NCBI GenBank assembly: GCA_014885115.2
Contig: WKLE02003434.1
Coordinates: 1 to 16,561, forward strand
Origin: Asterionellopsis glacialis
Lineage: Eukaryota; Bacillariophyta; Plagiogrammaphyceae; Rhaphoneidales; Asterionellopsidaceae
Length of the DNA stretch: 16,561 nucleotides
Reading direction: 5' to 3'
Below, in pieces: positions 1 through 8,553 of the stretch (within the stretch, counting starts at the first letter, position 1; every line of letters starts with the position of its first letter). Position numbers and translations under genes: made by a program. The notes under the pieces were generated by a model. The model made no database searches. It was not told the origin of the DNA and worked only from the letters and a program-made list of their open reading frames with translations.

Positions 1-188
1 TGGGTTGAACTGGTGAAGAAAAATATCAAAAATGATAAATGAGAGGATTCTATGTTGTATTTGAAATAGTCAAGTAGATGTCTGTATAGATATACACTTA
101 TGCATAAAGAATAATGGCGCAGAAGGACATAAAAAAAAGATCTAGAATGCAGCTATCATTATTTGTAAAATCTATAACTTTATTTTCA

Positions 189-2783
189 TCAGTCTAAAGC
201 AACTTCTTGTTTGTCAACCTGCGATGAAGATGTACAACTTTTTTCTAGCGACCCTTTGTCCAGGGCGGCAGTATATAACCACTCTGTAATCGACTTTCCT
301 ACATCTTGAGGTAACTCATCATGTGGACAATGACCTCCATTGATGGGGGTGACAGTCACTCCAGAACGCATATCACCCAACATGGCGGCACGTGCTTTGG
401 CATCATTCAATGGATCCAACATTCCCTGAGATACAAGGACAGGCCCTTTCCATGTGCCTTCTCTTATAATTGCACATCCCTCACTTTCTGCTGATCCAAA
501 GTCAGCACTGAGTAATTCATTGATGGTTCTGGGAGGTGGTAGCTTTGATCCAGATATCATAACATTGATTGCACCTGGATCTAAACTGTCTCGTTCAATG
601 CCAGTACACAGCGTATCATCCACTGCCTCTGGATTAGTAGGGTACAAATTCACACAAATAGATTGAATTCGTGGACGCAAGTACCCGAGTAATCCATTCC
701 CAAACGCTCGTGCTACAGGACGAGGTGGTGGACTACAGGGAGGCAAATCATTCGATGCTGTGATTTCGGCAACAGTTCGAAGTTTGACATCCGAAGGCTC
801 TCCGCTGGATGTTGTCGTTTTCTTCATCGTCGCAATATCTTGTCTTGATTGAATTTGACCCGCTGAATTCATCAACACTAACCCCTTGCATGCACCTGTA
901 CCAGGTGCTCCAGAACCTGTCAAATAAGAAGGAGAACTGCTGTCCCTAACAGGCACTGTATCATCTGCTGCAGTACTTACGGATGTATAGCCACCAATAG
1001 AATTACCTCCAATGGTAAATTTTTGAATACCGTAACGTCTCATGGCAACCTCCTTGGCAAAGCTTCCCACAAAGGATTGCCACAAATATTGGGTGTAACT
1101 TATAGGAGGCTTTTCGGAATGACCAAAACCAATCAAGTCAGGTGCAAATCCATCTACAGCACCAATATCAACACCATTGGCGGTATCCATTGTTGACATG
1201 GACATTGAGATCTCATTCAAGCATTTTGACCATTGCGAACCACTTGCTCCGAATCCATGAACTAATACTACAGCTTCTTTCTCGGCTGCAGGGTTCGTAG
1301 ACGTATCTCCTGACTTCAAGTTTTGTTTCACATAACGACAAAGAAATCCATGCCATCTCCAGTATCCGTACTGTACTGTGCTTTTTGTTGTACCATCGGT
1401 AGTCCCGTAGGCTGGATTTGTTCTCATGTTACGTGCTGCCAAAATCTTGTGCCATTCTCTACCTTCTACAAGAGTCTTTAATGGACTGGTATGAAACAAT
1501 GAACTCTTTTTAGAAGAATGATATAGTCTACGTGATGACACTGTACCAAAGGTCAATGGTGCTGCTAGGAATCTTGTCATGGACTCTCCTGCAATCAAAT
1601 TATTCGTTTTTATTCCATCATCATCACTCTTTGTTTTTCCTGATCCCTGCATCCATGAAAGAGCTGCATGTTCAAGACTTTTCATATTACGATGAATAGA
1701 TTTACCTGGATAATCCTGATGAAGGACCCACCGACCGTCTTCTTCAAAGCAATTTATAACATAGGAATCTATACATCGCAAGACGTCATTTTCACCTATT
1801 GTTTTTGCATCTAATCCACCCCAGTGCGTTCCAAATAATCCAGTATTTGTTTCACATTCTATACGTTCCGTATCCAAATTTAATGCATCTTGAAGAAAAT
1901 TACTAATATCAACAGTTGATGGTATGTCTTGTGTCAACGAATCACCTAAATCCATCCCAATGGCATGATCCTTGACAAGTTTTGGTGTCGAAATTGGAGT
2001 AATAGGATCTGTATCGTATGTCTTTGCGTATTCAGGATATAATTCTGGTACATTTGGTATATTTTCCCATGGTTCGTTTCTCAATGGACAACTCCACTCA
2101 TGAAGCTTGATGTTACTTGTAGTTGTCGTACTCAAGCACCCGTCTCCACTGTCGTCATCTTTTAGACATGAGAATGGACTGTATTTCAAAGCATTATCAG
2201 CATCACCTAAATCACAAACATGAAGATGTGTTTGCAATACCGCATCTGTAGCTGCAGACGTAGTTATCTGATCTATCACTTGCGTCAATGATGGGAGAAA
2301 ACCTTGTCCCTTACTCATTTGAACATATAACTTTAAACCTAGATGATCCATTAAGTTCTTTTGCAGTGATGAAAGCGCGGAGGATAACATGGCTGCAGTA
2401 TCATACGTATGATCAATTGCGCCTGGAATGTTGGGTATGGTGTCGTCATCTAATATAAATAAAGGTACTACACGAGTGGCCGATGGGTTTTTCGATGCTT
2501 CTTCCACAGCCGCAATCAAACCAACGTGATCATCTGTTCGTAAATCACCTACACCAAACAAAACTACATCCACCCGCTCAATGCTGCCAAGAGGTGTACT
2601 GTGGCTGCTAGGACTACCATTCTCTGACAGTTGTAATTTCGAGGAGAATGATGCTATCGGTTTGCGTGTACTCGTCGTGGTAACAAAATTATAGTCGGCT
2701 ATTACTGAAGGTGTATTTCTCGCCACAAAGGCTCCTTTCACAATGCCAAGCACAATTGATAACAGAAAAAGAACAAACTTCAT
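189..2783 (-). CDS. Plastid-targeted photolyase-like / alpha/beta hydrolase fusion protein
   Basis: Single-exon gene of 864 codons. Residues 1-18 are a signal peptide followed by Phe19 in an AF-V context, the diatom plastid presequence pattern. Residues about 69-175 look like the N-terminal Rossmann domain of the photolyase/cryptochrome family (VVLFGVGDLRTDDHVGL, VVPLFILDDD). The middle (about 310-490) keeps a few photolyase-like words (LAAPLTFG, YWRWHGFLCRY), but I see no FAD-binding core. Residues about 503-840 form a full alpha/beta hydrolase: oxyanion HGFG (509-512), nucleophile elbow GGNSIGG (Ser595), acid in GMLDP (Asp790) and His818 in GGHCPH. The nucleophile elbow resembles pheophytinase-type plastid hydrolases. 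The same domain pair occurs, as I recall, in an Arabidopsis 'DNA photolyase' annotation (At4g25290), so the fusion looks ancient. Substrate unknown; DNA-repair activity is doubtful. The start ATG is well placed because the signal peptide begins there. Confidence 0.88.
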   Translation of the reverse strand: MKFVLFLLSIVLGIVKGAFVARNTPSVIADYNFVTTTSTRKPIASFSSKLQLSENGSPSSHSTPLGSIERVDVVLFGVGDLRTDDHVGLIAAVEEASKNPSATRVVPLFILDDDTIPNIPGAIDHTYDTAAMLSSALSSLQKNLMDHLGLKLYVQMSKGQGFLPSLTQVIDQITTSAATDAVLQTHLHVCDLGDADNALKYSPFSCLKDDDSGDGCLSTTTTSNIKLHEWSCPLRNEPWENIPNVPELYPEYAKTYDTDPITPISTPKLVKDHAIGMDLGDSLTQDIPSTVDISNFLQDALNLDTERIECETNTGLFGTHWGGLDAKTIGENDVLRCIDSYVINCFEEDGRWVLHQDYPGKSIHRNMKSLEHAALSWMQGSGKTKSDDDGIKTNNLIAGESMTRFLAAPLTFGTVSSRRLYHSSKKSSLFHTSPLKTLVEGREWHKILAARNMRTNPAYGTTDGTTKSTVQYGYWRWHGFLCRYVKQNLKSGDTSTNPAAEKEAVVLVHGFGASGSQWSKCLNEISMSMSTMDTANGVDIGAVDGFAPDLIGFGHSEKPPISYTQYLWQSFVGSFAKEVAMRRYGIQKFTIGGNSIGGYTSVSTAADDTVPVRDSSSPSYLTGSGAPGTGACKGLVLMNSAGQIQSRQDIATMKKTTTSSGEPSDVKLRTVAEITASNDLPPCSPPPRPVARAFGNGLLGYLRPRIQSICVNLYPTNPEAVDDTLCTGIERDSLDPGAINVMISGSKLPPPRTINELLSADFGSAESEGCAIIREGTWKGPVLVSQGMLDPLNDAKARAAMLGDMRSGVTVTPINGGHCPHDELPQDVGKSITEWLYTAALDKGSLEKSCTSSSQVDKQEVALD

Positions 2784-3626
2784 TTTTAAAAAATAGAAAG
2801 AAAACGTTTTGCCCTCAAAACTAAAAATTGATGATACCCTTTCTTTAATCTTTATATTGGATATGATGTGATGATTGAACTGAGGTAAAGTGGTTTACCT
2901 TCCTGTTTGGGATAGTGATGCATCCACTCGTAAATTTCCTGACCAAAGATACACAGTCAATGAGTGCATCGTTCCGGTTCCAAGCTGAAAAATTCAGGAA
3001 TTGAAATTCATCATATTGTACTAGCTATCATGCAGGACCAACATACCTGGTACATATATCTGGTAGTAAGTATTAATATGACCTCTACTAGAGAGGGTCC
3101 TACAAAGTACGTATATTTAGTTTGAGCTACCTCTACAAGACTTTTAGAATGTCCTGCATACCAGGTACATAAACTGGCAAGAAAACGTATCGAGAAAATC
3201 ATCGCTTGCTTCCTTTTTTCTTCGATGACGTGTTCGATTAACAGCTCAACAATCAAGACTGACTGTAGGACCTCTACTAGTAGTAGGGAGTGTAGGATAA
3301 ATAAGAGAAACAACCCAGGCGGCTCAACAGCCAAAATTCAATGCATGAGGACTATACAATAAATAATACGGTGATGAGCACAACTCGGAATAATATCTCC
3401 TCTAGAGTAGTTATAAAGGCTGTAGTAGTCCTAAGTATTTACTGACTGGAGAATATTGCAAATAATATAGGTACTGCAATACTAAATCTCCATTCATACC
3501 TGTACCTGTTAGAACCTCTCTAGGACCTAACGTCTTTCACAATCTGGCAGTTGCTATATAGATGATGATAATTTACGATCAGGATTAGAACTTACACTGA
3601 AAGTTTCGCAATGTAAACTGAAATAC
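2784..3626. other. Intergenic region with dispersed short palindromic words
   Basis: This stretch lies upstream of the photolyase-like/hydrolase gene and beyond the 3' broken end of the LINE. I find no convincing gene in it. It holds two TACCWGGTA palindromes (3044 and 3159), three copies of ACCTCT followed by an ACTAG or CTAG word (3081, 3270, 3514), and a tandem TACCTG pair at 3498-3509. A small bounded structure at 3031-3171 is listed separately. The first 100 bp or so next to the gene start is AT-rich and presumably contains its promoter, but no clear TATA box stands out. Confidence 0.6.
3031..3171. repeat. Small repeat structure: inverted TGCAGGAC ends plus a direct repeat
   Basis: TGCAGGAC (3031-3038) is repeated in inverted orientation as GTCCTGCA (3151-3158). 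CATACCTGGTACATA (3042-3056) is repeated directly as CATACCAGGTACATA (3157-3171), with one mismatch in 15. The roughly 128-bp unit bounded by the inverted 8-mers resembles a very short MITE-like element, but I see no matching target-site duplication. It could equally be a chance arrangement of the common intergenic words of this genome. Confidence 0.4.
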
Positions 3627-5002
3627 TACAAGTCCTGGATGATGTGGAGGAAGTGTAATTTTGCATCCTCTGGGAGGTGTTTTATTGCTTCTGCAGTTAC
3701 TCCTGATTCTCCAGGGGATTTTTCATTGGATGCCTTGTCAATTTGGTGCTGTAGTTCTTCAATTGTAAAAGGGTCATCTAGTGTATGCATTGTCTCTTTC
3801 CGAGGTATCATTTTCTTGATTTTTTCTATGTTGATTGGGAGGCTTTCACCATTGAATATTTTTGAGAAGTGTGGTGTTACAACTGCTAGGTTTTGGTTGT
3901 CTGTTTGTGCAAGTTTTCCGTTGGATAGGCGCATTTTTAGTTGTGTTGGACAACAATGATGGCCATCTGTTCCACCTTCAAGTATTCGTACACTTTCCCA
4001 TGCTTCTCTTGGTTTATGTTCAAAGTTTACCTTGGCTGTTTCTTCTGCTACACTTTGGAACCATCTCTGTTTGGATTGTTTAATTTCCTTTCATAGATGT
4101 GCTCTGCATTTTTGGAGTGTGTCATGTTTGCAGTCATTGGTTGGGTCATCTGAAGCTACTTTGTATGCTTTGTTTCTAACCATGCAGAGGATGTCGAGTC
4201 TGTGATGGTGCATTGGGTACCAGTGGGAATTCTTCTTCCGTTTGCCTGTTAGGGTTGTTTCAGCTGCCCCATGATGTTGTTGAAGGTTTCAAGATCAATT
4301 TCATTTCTGTTTTTACATGTTTGAGTTGTTAGACTTGATATTTCTTTGGCATATGCTTCTTTCCTGGTGTCATCATGGTGTATAAATCTCCAGTTGATGG
4401 GTTGTTTCTTTACTTTCTTCTCTGTTCTTCTTCTTGGCATAACACTAGTACTTTTATTATGTATACGGTATCATAGTTTGATAGCTACATGATCTGAACA
4501 TACTCCAATGTCAACTCTTTTTGCATCTGTTATATTTTTCTTTGTGTGTTGGGATACTAAGAAGTAATCTAATTGACTACTTGCTCGAAGTGATTCAGAG
4601 TACCACATGTGGTATCTCTTGTGCTTGTAAAAAGTATTGGCTGCATCAATTTTTTGTTGGTGCATTGTATCTTTTAGCAGTTACAGTGTCTCATTGTTAC
4701 CATTGTATGAATCGGCGTGTTGTCCGACGACTGGTAGGTCGTCGGTAAGGTCGTCTTCATCGGCTATTCCTAGTGGGCAGTTGGTGTCCGCTCTCCTAAA
4801 GGTATTCATTGAAGTGTTCGTAGAATTCATTGATCTTGTCATCTATTTTTCCGCTATCTGGGTGATATGCAGACACTAGTTCAATTTGTTTCTTTTTTGA
4901 CTTCTTGTGTCCTTTCAATTCTAGAGTAACACTCATCCATCGTGGGCATCCGGCTATGGGTCCACTCGTTGATGGTGCAATTGAACCTGCTTGTTCCACC
5001 AG
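3627..5002 (-). mobile_element. Decayed LINE (non-LTR retrotransposon) fragment: endonuclease plus start of reverse transcriptase
   Basis: Read on the minus strand from about 5002 downward, the conceptual product matches an AP-endonuclease-type LINE ORF2. First comes a VSAYHPDSG motif (near 4875), then DTNCPLG (near 4770), AANTFYKHK (near 4635), SQLDYFLVSQH (near 4560) and the terminal endonuclease motif SDHVAIKL (4474-4497). The connector ends in words typical of LINEs (KQRWFQ, PREAWESVR, MRLSNGKLA). The reverse transcriptase starts with FTIEELQHQIDKASNEKSPG and breaks at a stop at 3626-3628. Both ends are missing: no endonuclease N-terminus, no catalytic RT core, no poly(A) tail. It carries in-frame stops at 4681-4683, 4471-4473 and 4091-4093 and two frameshifts (near 4797 and 4260), so it is a dead copy. 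Clade not assigned. Confidence 0.85.
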
Positions 5003-5620
5003 GTACCTCTACTGTAACACGTCACTCGCACCGGGACTCAATTATTAGGTTACTTTGTGTTCTTACCAATCAGTTAAGAGCAGTTACTTAAACTGATTAC
5101 ACCTCGTTCAATACTAATTTTCAATATATAAGTCTTATAGTTTGTATTTATATAGTAGAATAGATGGAATCTTTCTGGATTTTCTGAAGATGACGGAACT
5201 AGCCAAGAAGAGGGACATATATATTGACATATTGATACATGTTGGCAAACTGAAAAAGTTTACTGACTGGACTGTATGTACAGCATGTCGTACTACTGCA
5301 GTCTATGAAGTTCAACGTTCAAAAAATAGAAATGTGGCAAAATGTGACTGTTTTTGTGTTGGGTTCGACGTCAAATACAACACCAGCAGCCACATTCCGG
5401 CGGCAGCTCCTACAGAACGAGTACAGTGGACCAAAATTCACCGAAGTAACGTTGATTTTTTTCATTATTTTTGCATACCTGTATGGACTGGCAGCTGGCA
5501 TAAGGTAACACAGTACAAAGTCCTGCCGAATTGAATTACAATCAATAGCAAGTTAAGCAGAAATCGCAATCACCTGCAAAACTACTGGAAAACATAGACT
5601 AGTTTACTCGAAGCCACAGA
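5003..5620. other. Upstream region of the cytochrome P450 gene
   Basis: This 618-bp stretch separates the broken 5' end of the LINE from the P450 start codon. It contains an ACGTCA hexamer at 5368-5373. The part from 5305 to 5504 has the look of coding sequence and is listed separately as a possible exon. The rest is AT-rich and shows nothing I recognise. Confidence 0.5.
5305..5504 (+). other. Possible extra 5' exon of the P450 gene (or unrelated small ORF)
   Basis: An ATG at 5305 opens a frame that ends in a hydrophobic helix-like stretch (VTLIFFIIFAYLYGLAAGI) and is followed immediately by a donor-like AG|GTAACA at 5504/5505. A CACAG acceptor lies at 5615-5619. Joining them gives a 115-bp intron and reads in frame straight into the P450 ATG at 5621, adding about 67 residues. 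The frame match has a one-in-three chance of being accidental. I cannot match this peptide to any family. The P450 already has a plausible N-terminal anchor without it, so this remains an alternative model. Confidence 0.22.
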
Positions 5621-7307
5621 ATGTTTTCCTTAGGATCAATAGATGCATTCTTACAATTATCAAGTGGTGTTGCTTCCTGGTCCCCCAATATGATCCAAAT
5701 TTATGGTAAGGAAAAGAATGACATGATCGCTATAATGGCCACATTTGCACTTGTATCCTTTGCGATAATTTGCTGGTCCTCTCGATCTAAACAGGAAGTA
5801 CAGTGTAGACAATATCCACCATATCTTCTTAACCCATCGATTGAAAGCAATACATATCTTACTTTTTTCGAAACTGTAGGTGCGATGACCGGGAGGGAAA
5901 CTCCTCTGTTTCTGTACAGGTGCATGAAGAGAATTCCCTTGACATCACAACTGTGGGTTGCTCGTCTGAATATGGGTATGACAAGGCATAGTAAGATGAG
6001 GTTTTCTGTTGCAGATGCTCATGTAGCTAAACAAATATTGATGGATCCAGATTCCGTCAAGTCACCTGGATATGAGTACGAATTCAGCATGCTTACAAAT
6101 GGGAAAAAATCTTTAGTTTCTACCAATGGCATTCGGTGGAAACATGCTCGAAAAAATATTGCATATGCATTCTCACAGCGGCATGTCAGGCGGATGGATA
6201 AGGTTTGCGAAGAAAAACTTGCGCATTGGATGAAGTACACGTTAGAACCATTGGAAGAGACTGGGGGTTCCTTTGATCTTTGTTCAGAAATGGTTTCATT
6301 GACATTGTCAATTATTTGTGAATCAGCCTTTGAGTATCAGATTACTGCTGAAGAGAAAGCTAGCTTTCTGAAAAATTTAGATATTGCCCAAAAAGAATTT
6401 ATCTTTATGAATCCTTTTCATAGGCACTTTCCGTAAGCAGAAGAAAGGTTGACGTTTTTTATTGTTGTATATAACGGTGAAGTGCTAACTTGCTCTCTGC
6501 AGTTTTCTATTTCCTCAGGTTTGGAGAGCAAAGGCTGCTGTTAGGTCTTTAATGTTGTTTTCTTTGAAAATCATTGACCACTACCGAGCAAAGAATGGTA
6601 ACAGAATAGGGGATTCCAAGCAAAACACCATCATTAGCAGTATAATAAACAATCCAAAATATGAAAGTGATGAGGATCGGGCAGCAGATATCTCTATAAT
6701 GATTATTGCTGGTCATGATACTACAGCTTATACCATTGCCTGGACTTTGCTTGAAATAGCGCGTCATCAACCATCAGAAATTTTAGACTACAGAAAACAA
6801 ATAAAAAACCTGCGACGAGAGGAATGGAAAGGGGTAAACGAACTACAGTACATTATCAAGGAGAGTATGCGAATGAATCCTGTTATCTCTATTTCTGGCC
6901 GAATGATAGGAAAAGACTTTATTGTCAAGAATCCCGATTCTGGCACATCCACAATTATACCCAAAAATCACATTGCTTTTATTAATTTCTATTCCATCTT
7001 TCGAAATCCTGCATACTACAGAACTCCGGATAAGTTCCTTCCTTCCCGATGGGAAAAGCCATCATTGCCGCAACAACGAGACGAGAAAAATATAATGAAG
7101 GTGATGAAACTGGCACATATACCTTTCGCTGTAGGTTCTAGAGATTGCATTGGTCAGAGACTCGCTACGGCAGAAATCAATACAGTGCTTTCCACACTAT
7201 GTGCTCTGTATGACTTTGAGATTGCAGACGAAGGGGCTGTTGATTATTTCATGACGCTCAAACCTCTTGGAGTAAAGTTTATCCCCCATAAATTATCTAA
7301 AAAGTAG
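5621..7307 (+). CDS. Cytochrome P450 monooxygenase, two exons
   Basis: Exons 5621-6432 and 6503-7307 join to a 538-residue protein, the normal size for a eukaryotic microsomal (class E) P450. Family motifs appear in order: an N-terminal hydrophobic anchor (about 34-52), the C-helix WKHAR (173-177, WxxxR), the I-helix oxygen-activation motif AGHDTT (340-345), the K-helix ESMR (391-394, ExxR), a PERF-like FLPSRW (449-454), and the haem-binding loop FAVGSRDCIG with the Cys ligand at 486. All diagnostic residues are intact, so the gene looks functional. It would use a reductase and O2 to hydroxylate a hydrophobic substrate, probably at the ER membrane facing the cytosol. Substrate and CYP family cannot be told from motifs. 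Its stop is 205 bp from the stop of the convergent carrier gene. Confidence 0.93.
6433..6502 (+). other. Intron of the P450 gene (70 bp, phase 2)
   Basis: GTAAGC donor and CTCTCTGCAG acceptor. Without splicing the reading frame stops at once (TAA at 6434-6436). The joined frame reads HRHFP-FLFPQVWRAK, which fits the P450 F/G region. A second AG at 6517-6518 would break the frame. Confidence 0.9.
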
Positions 7308-7512
7308 CACGGCTAAAGAAAATGCTGTTCTTTTGGCTCAAACCTGTACCATTAATGCTTGTTCCCCATAATTTCTAATAATAGTAATACTGTAACTCTA
7401 TAGGAATTAGATTATAAAGTAGATATGATGAACTGAAAACAACCCGTAAGTACCGCCAAGCCAAAGTAAAGTCTATGATATTATTGTTGTCGCCTGATGT
7501 GCAATAGGTAGA

Positions 7513-8553
7513 TCATCCTGTAATTTGATCTTTGACGAATTCATACACGGTGAATCCGATGGCTGATGCCGGTGCCGTTCTTAAAATTTTCAAGCCAAAA
7601 CCACGATAAAGTCCTACAATGGGACGACCACCAGCTTCTTGTACCAATTCCTTTGCAGTACCAACAATTCCTTGAGTTCCTCCTGCTTGGATCCGTGTTT
7701 TAATCAAGTCAAATGGATATCCTACACCCCAAGCAACTGTTGCAGCAAATGCTCCTGATACCGAGGGAATCATAAAACTATCACCACTACCACTACTGCT
7801 ATTGCTGTTATTACCAGAAGCTTGTTCCAACTTTCGTTGTTCTTCTAATCCGGTTTTAGCGTATTCATATGATGCAAACCAGACACCATGAGGAATGCCA
7901 TCACGTAGTAGTGTTGCACCTAATCCTTTCCATGCCCCACCAGATGATGTTGTGAACAGACCACGAGCTACATTAGACGTTGCAGATACAACATTCTTAC
8001 CAACAACTTGCTGAGTAACCTTGATGAGTTCCACCTTCAAATGAAATTGAAATGTTATAACAACCAAAAATAAGGATGAGATATTTAACCCATTTAGGAT
8101 AAGCAAAAAAGAAACCAACAAACGTACCGGTGACATTATGAAGGATTGGAATATTCCACCAGTACATCCACCAACAAAAACACCAAGGTATACATGGTTT
8201 TTAGTCAAATTCCGATCTTCACACCAGCGCTTACCCGCTCCGTACCCTGACATGAGTAACGCATTTTGCATTGGTACAGCGCCAATCATGGCAGAACTTC
8301 CTCTCCATAGAGATCGGATTCCTGCTTGAGTTAATAAATCTTTTGCAATGCCTGTAGGACGAAGAACCATTTCACCTGTACCAGCAACACTACTCGTGGT
8401 AGCAGTGGCGGTGGTATTTGCCGTAGCTGTTTGAAGGATAGCTGCACCTGCTTGCATTCGTGTCAATACCGTATCAACAGGTTGGCATGCAATAACTGCT
8501 GCACCACCAGAACACCAACCGGCAATGAAATCTACCCAAGCATCGTTCAACAT
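7513..8553 (-). CDS. Mitochondrial carrier (SLC25) protein, amino-acid/carnitine-like, two exons
   Basis: Exons 8553-8128 and 8034-7513 join to a 315-residue protein, typical for the family of six-helix inner-membrane carriers. The three repeats carry the signature P-x-[D/E]-x-x-[K/R] motifs: PVDTVLTRMQ (25-34), PVELIKVTQQ (from 142, across the splice junction) and PFDLIKTRIQ (249-258). Contact point II reads LLRDGIP (184-190). By the usual contact-point rules an Arg-Asp/Glu pair marks amino-acid carriers and the related carnitine group, unlike nucleotide (GI/GL) or keto-acid (RQ/RN) carriers. Ornithine, basic amino acids or carnitine are therefore reasonable guesses, not proof. Two spacers are low-complexity (Thr/Ala about 41-58; Asn/Ser about 218-227). 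The gene is divergent from the ureohydrolase, 842 bp apart. Confidence 0.93.
   Translation of the reverse strand: MLNDAWVDFIAGWCSGGAAVIACQPVDTVLTRMQAGAAILQTATANTTATATTSSVAGTGEMVLRPTGIAKDLLTQAGIRSLWRGSSAMIGAVPMQNALLMSGYGAGKRWCEDRNLTKNHVYLGVFVGGCTGGIFQSFIMSPVRLLVSFLLILNGLNISSLFLVVITFQFHLKVELIKVTQQVVGKNVVSATSNVARGLFTTSSGGAWKGLGATLLRDGIPHGVWFASYEYAKTGLEEQRKLEQASGNNSNSSSGSGDSFMIPSVSGAFAATVAWGVGYPFDLIKTRIQAGGTQGIVGTAKELVQEAGGRPIVGLYRGFGLKILRTAPASAIGFTVYEFVKDQITG
8035..8127 (-). other. Intron of the carrier gene (93 bp, phase 0, no in-frame stop)
   Basis: Donor GTACGT at 8127 and acceptor TTGAAG ending at 8035, on the minus strand. Removal restores the family motif MSP-VELIKV. Because it is 31 codons long without a stop, an automatic ORF call runs through it and adds a hydrophobic insertion. 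Confidence 0.88.

Noticed and set aside
892..908. GCACCTG-TAC-CAGGTGC palindrome
   Set aside because: It lies inside the hydrolase coding region and its codons give a sensible protein; likely coincidence, and it does not match TACCWGGTA.
5361..5371. GGGTTCGACGT as a tRNA B-box
   Set aside because: No matching A-box, anticodon arm or acceptor stem can be folded around it.
5142..5534. 130-codon open frame upstream of the P450
   Set aside because: It overlaps the more coding-like frame at 5305-5504 in another frame and shows no domain.
6516..6518. Alternative CAG splice acceptor for the P450 intron
   Set aside because: Using it shifts the frame away from the exon 2 P450 frame; the acceptor at 6502 keeps it.
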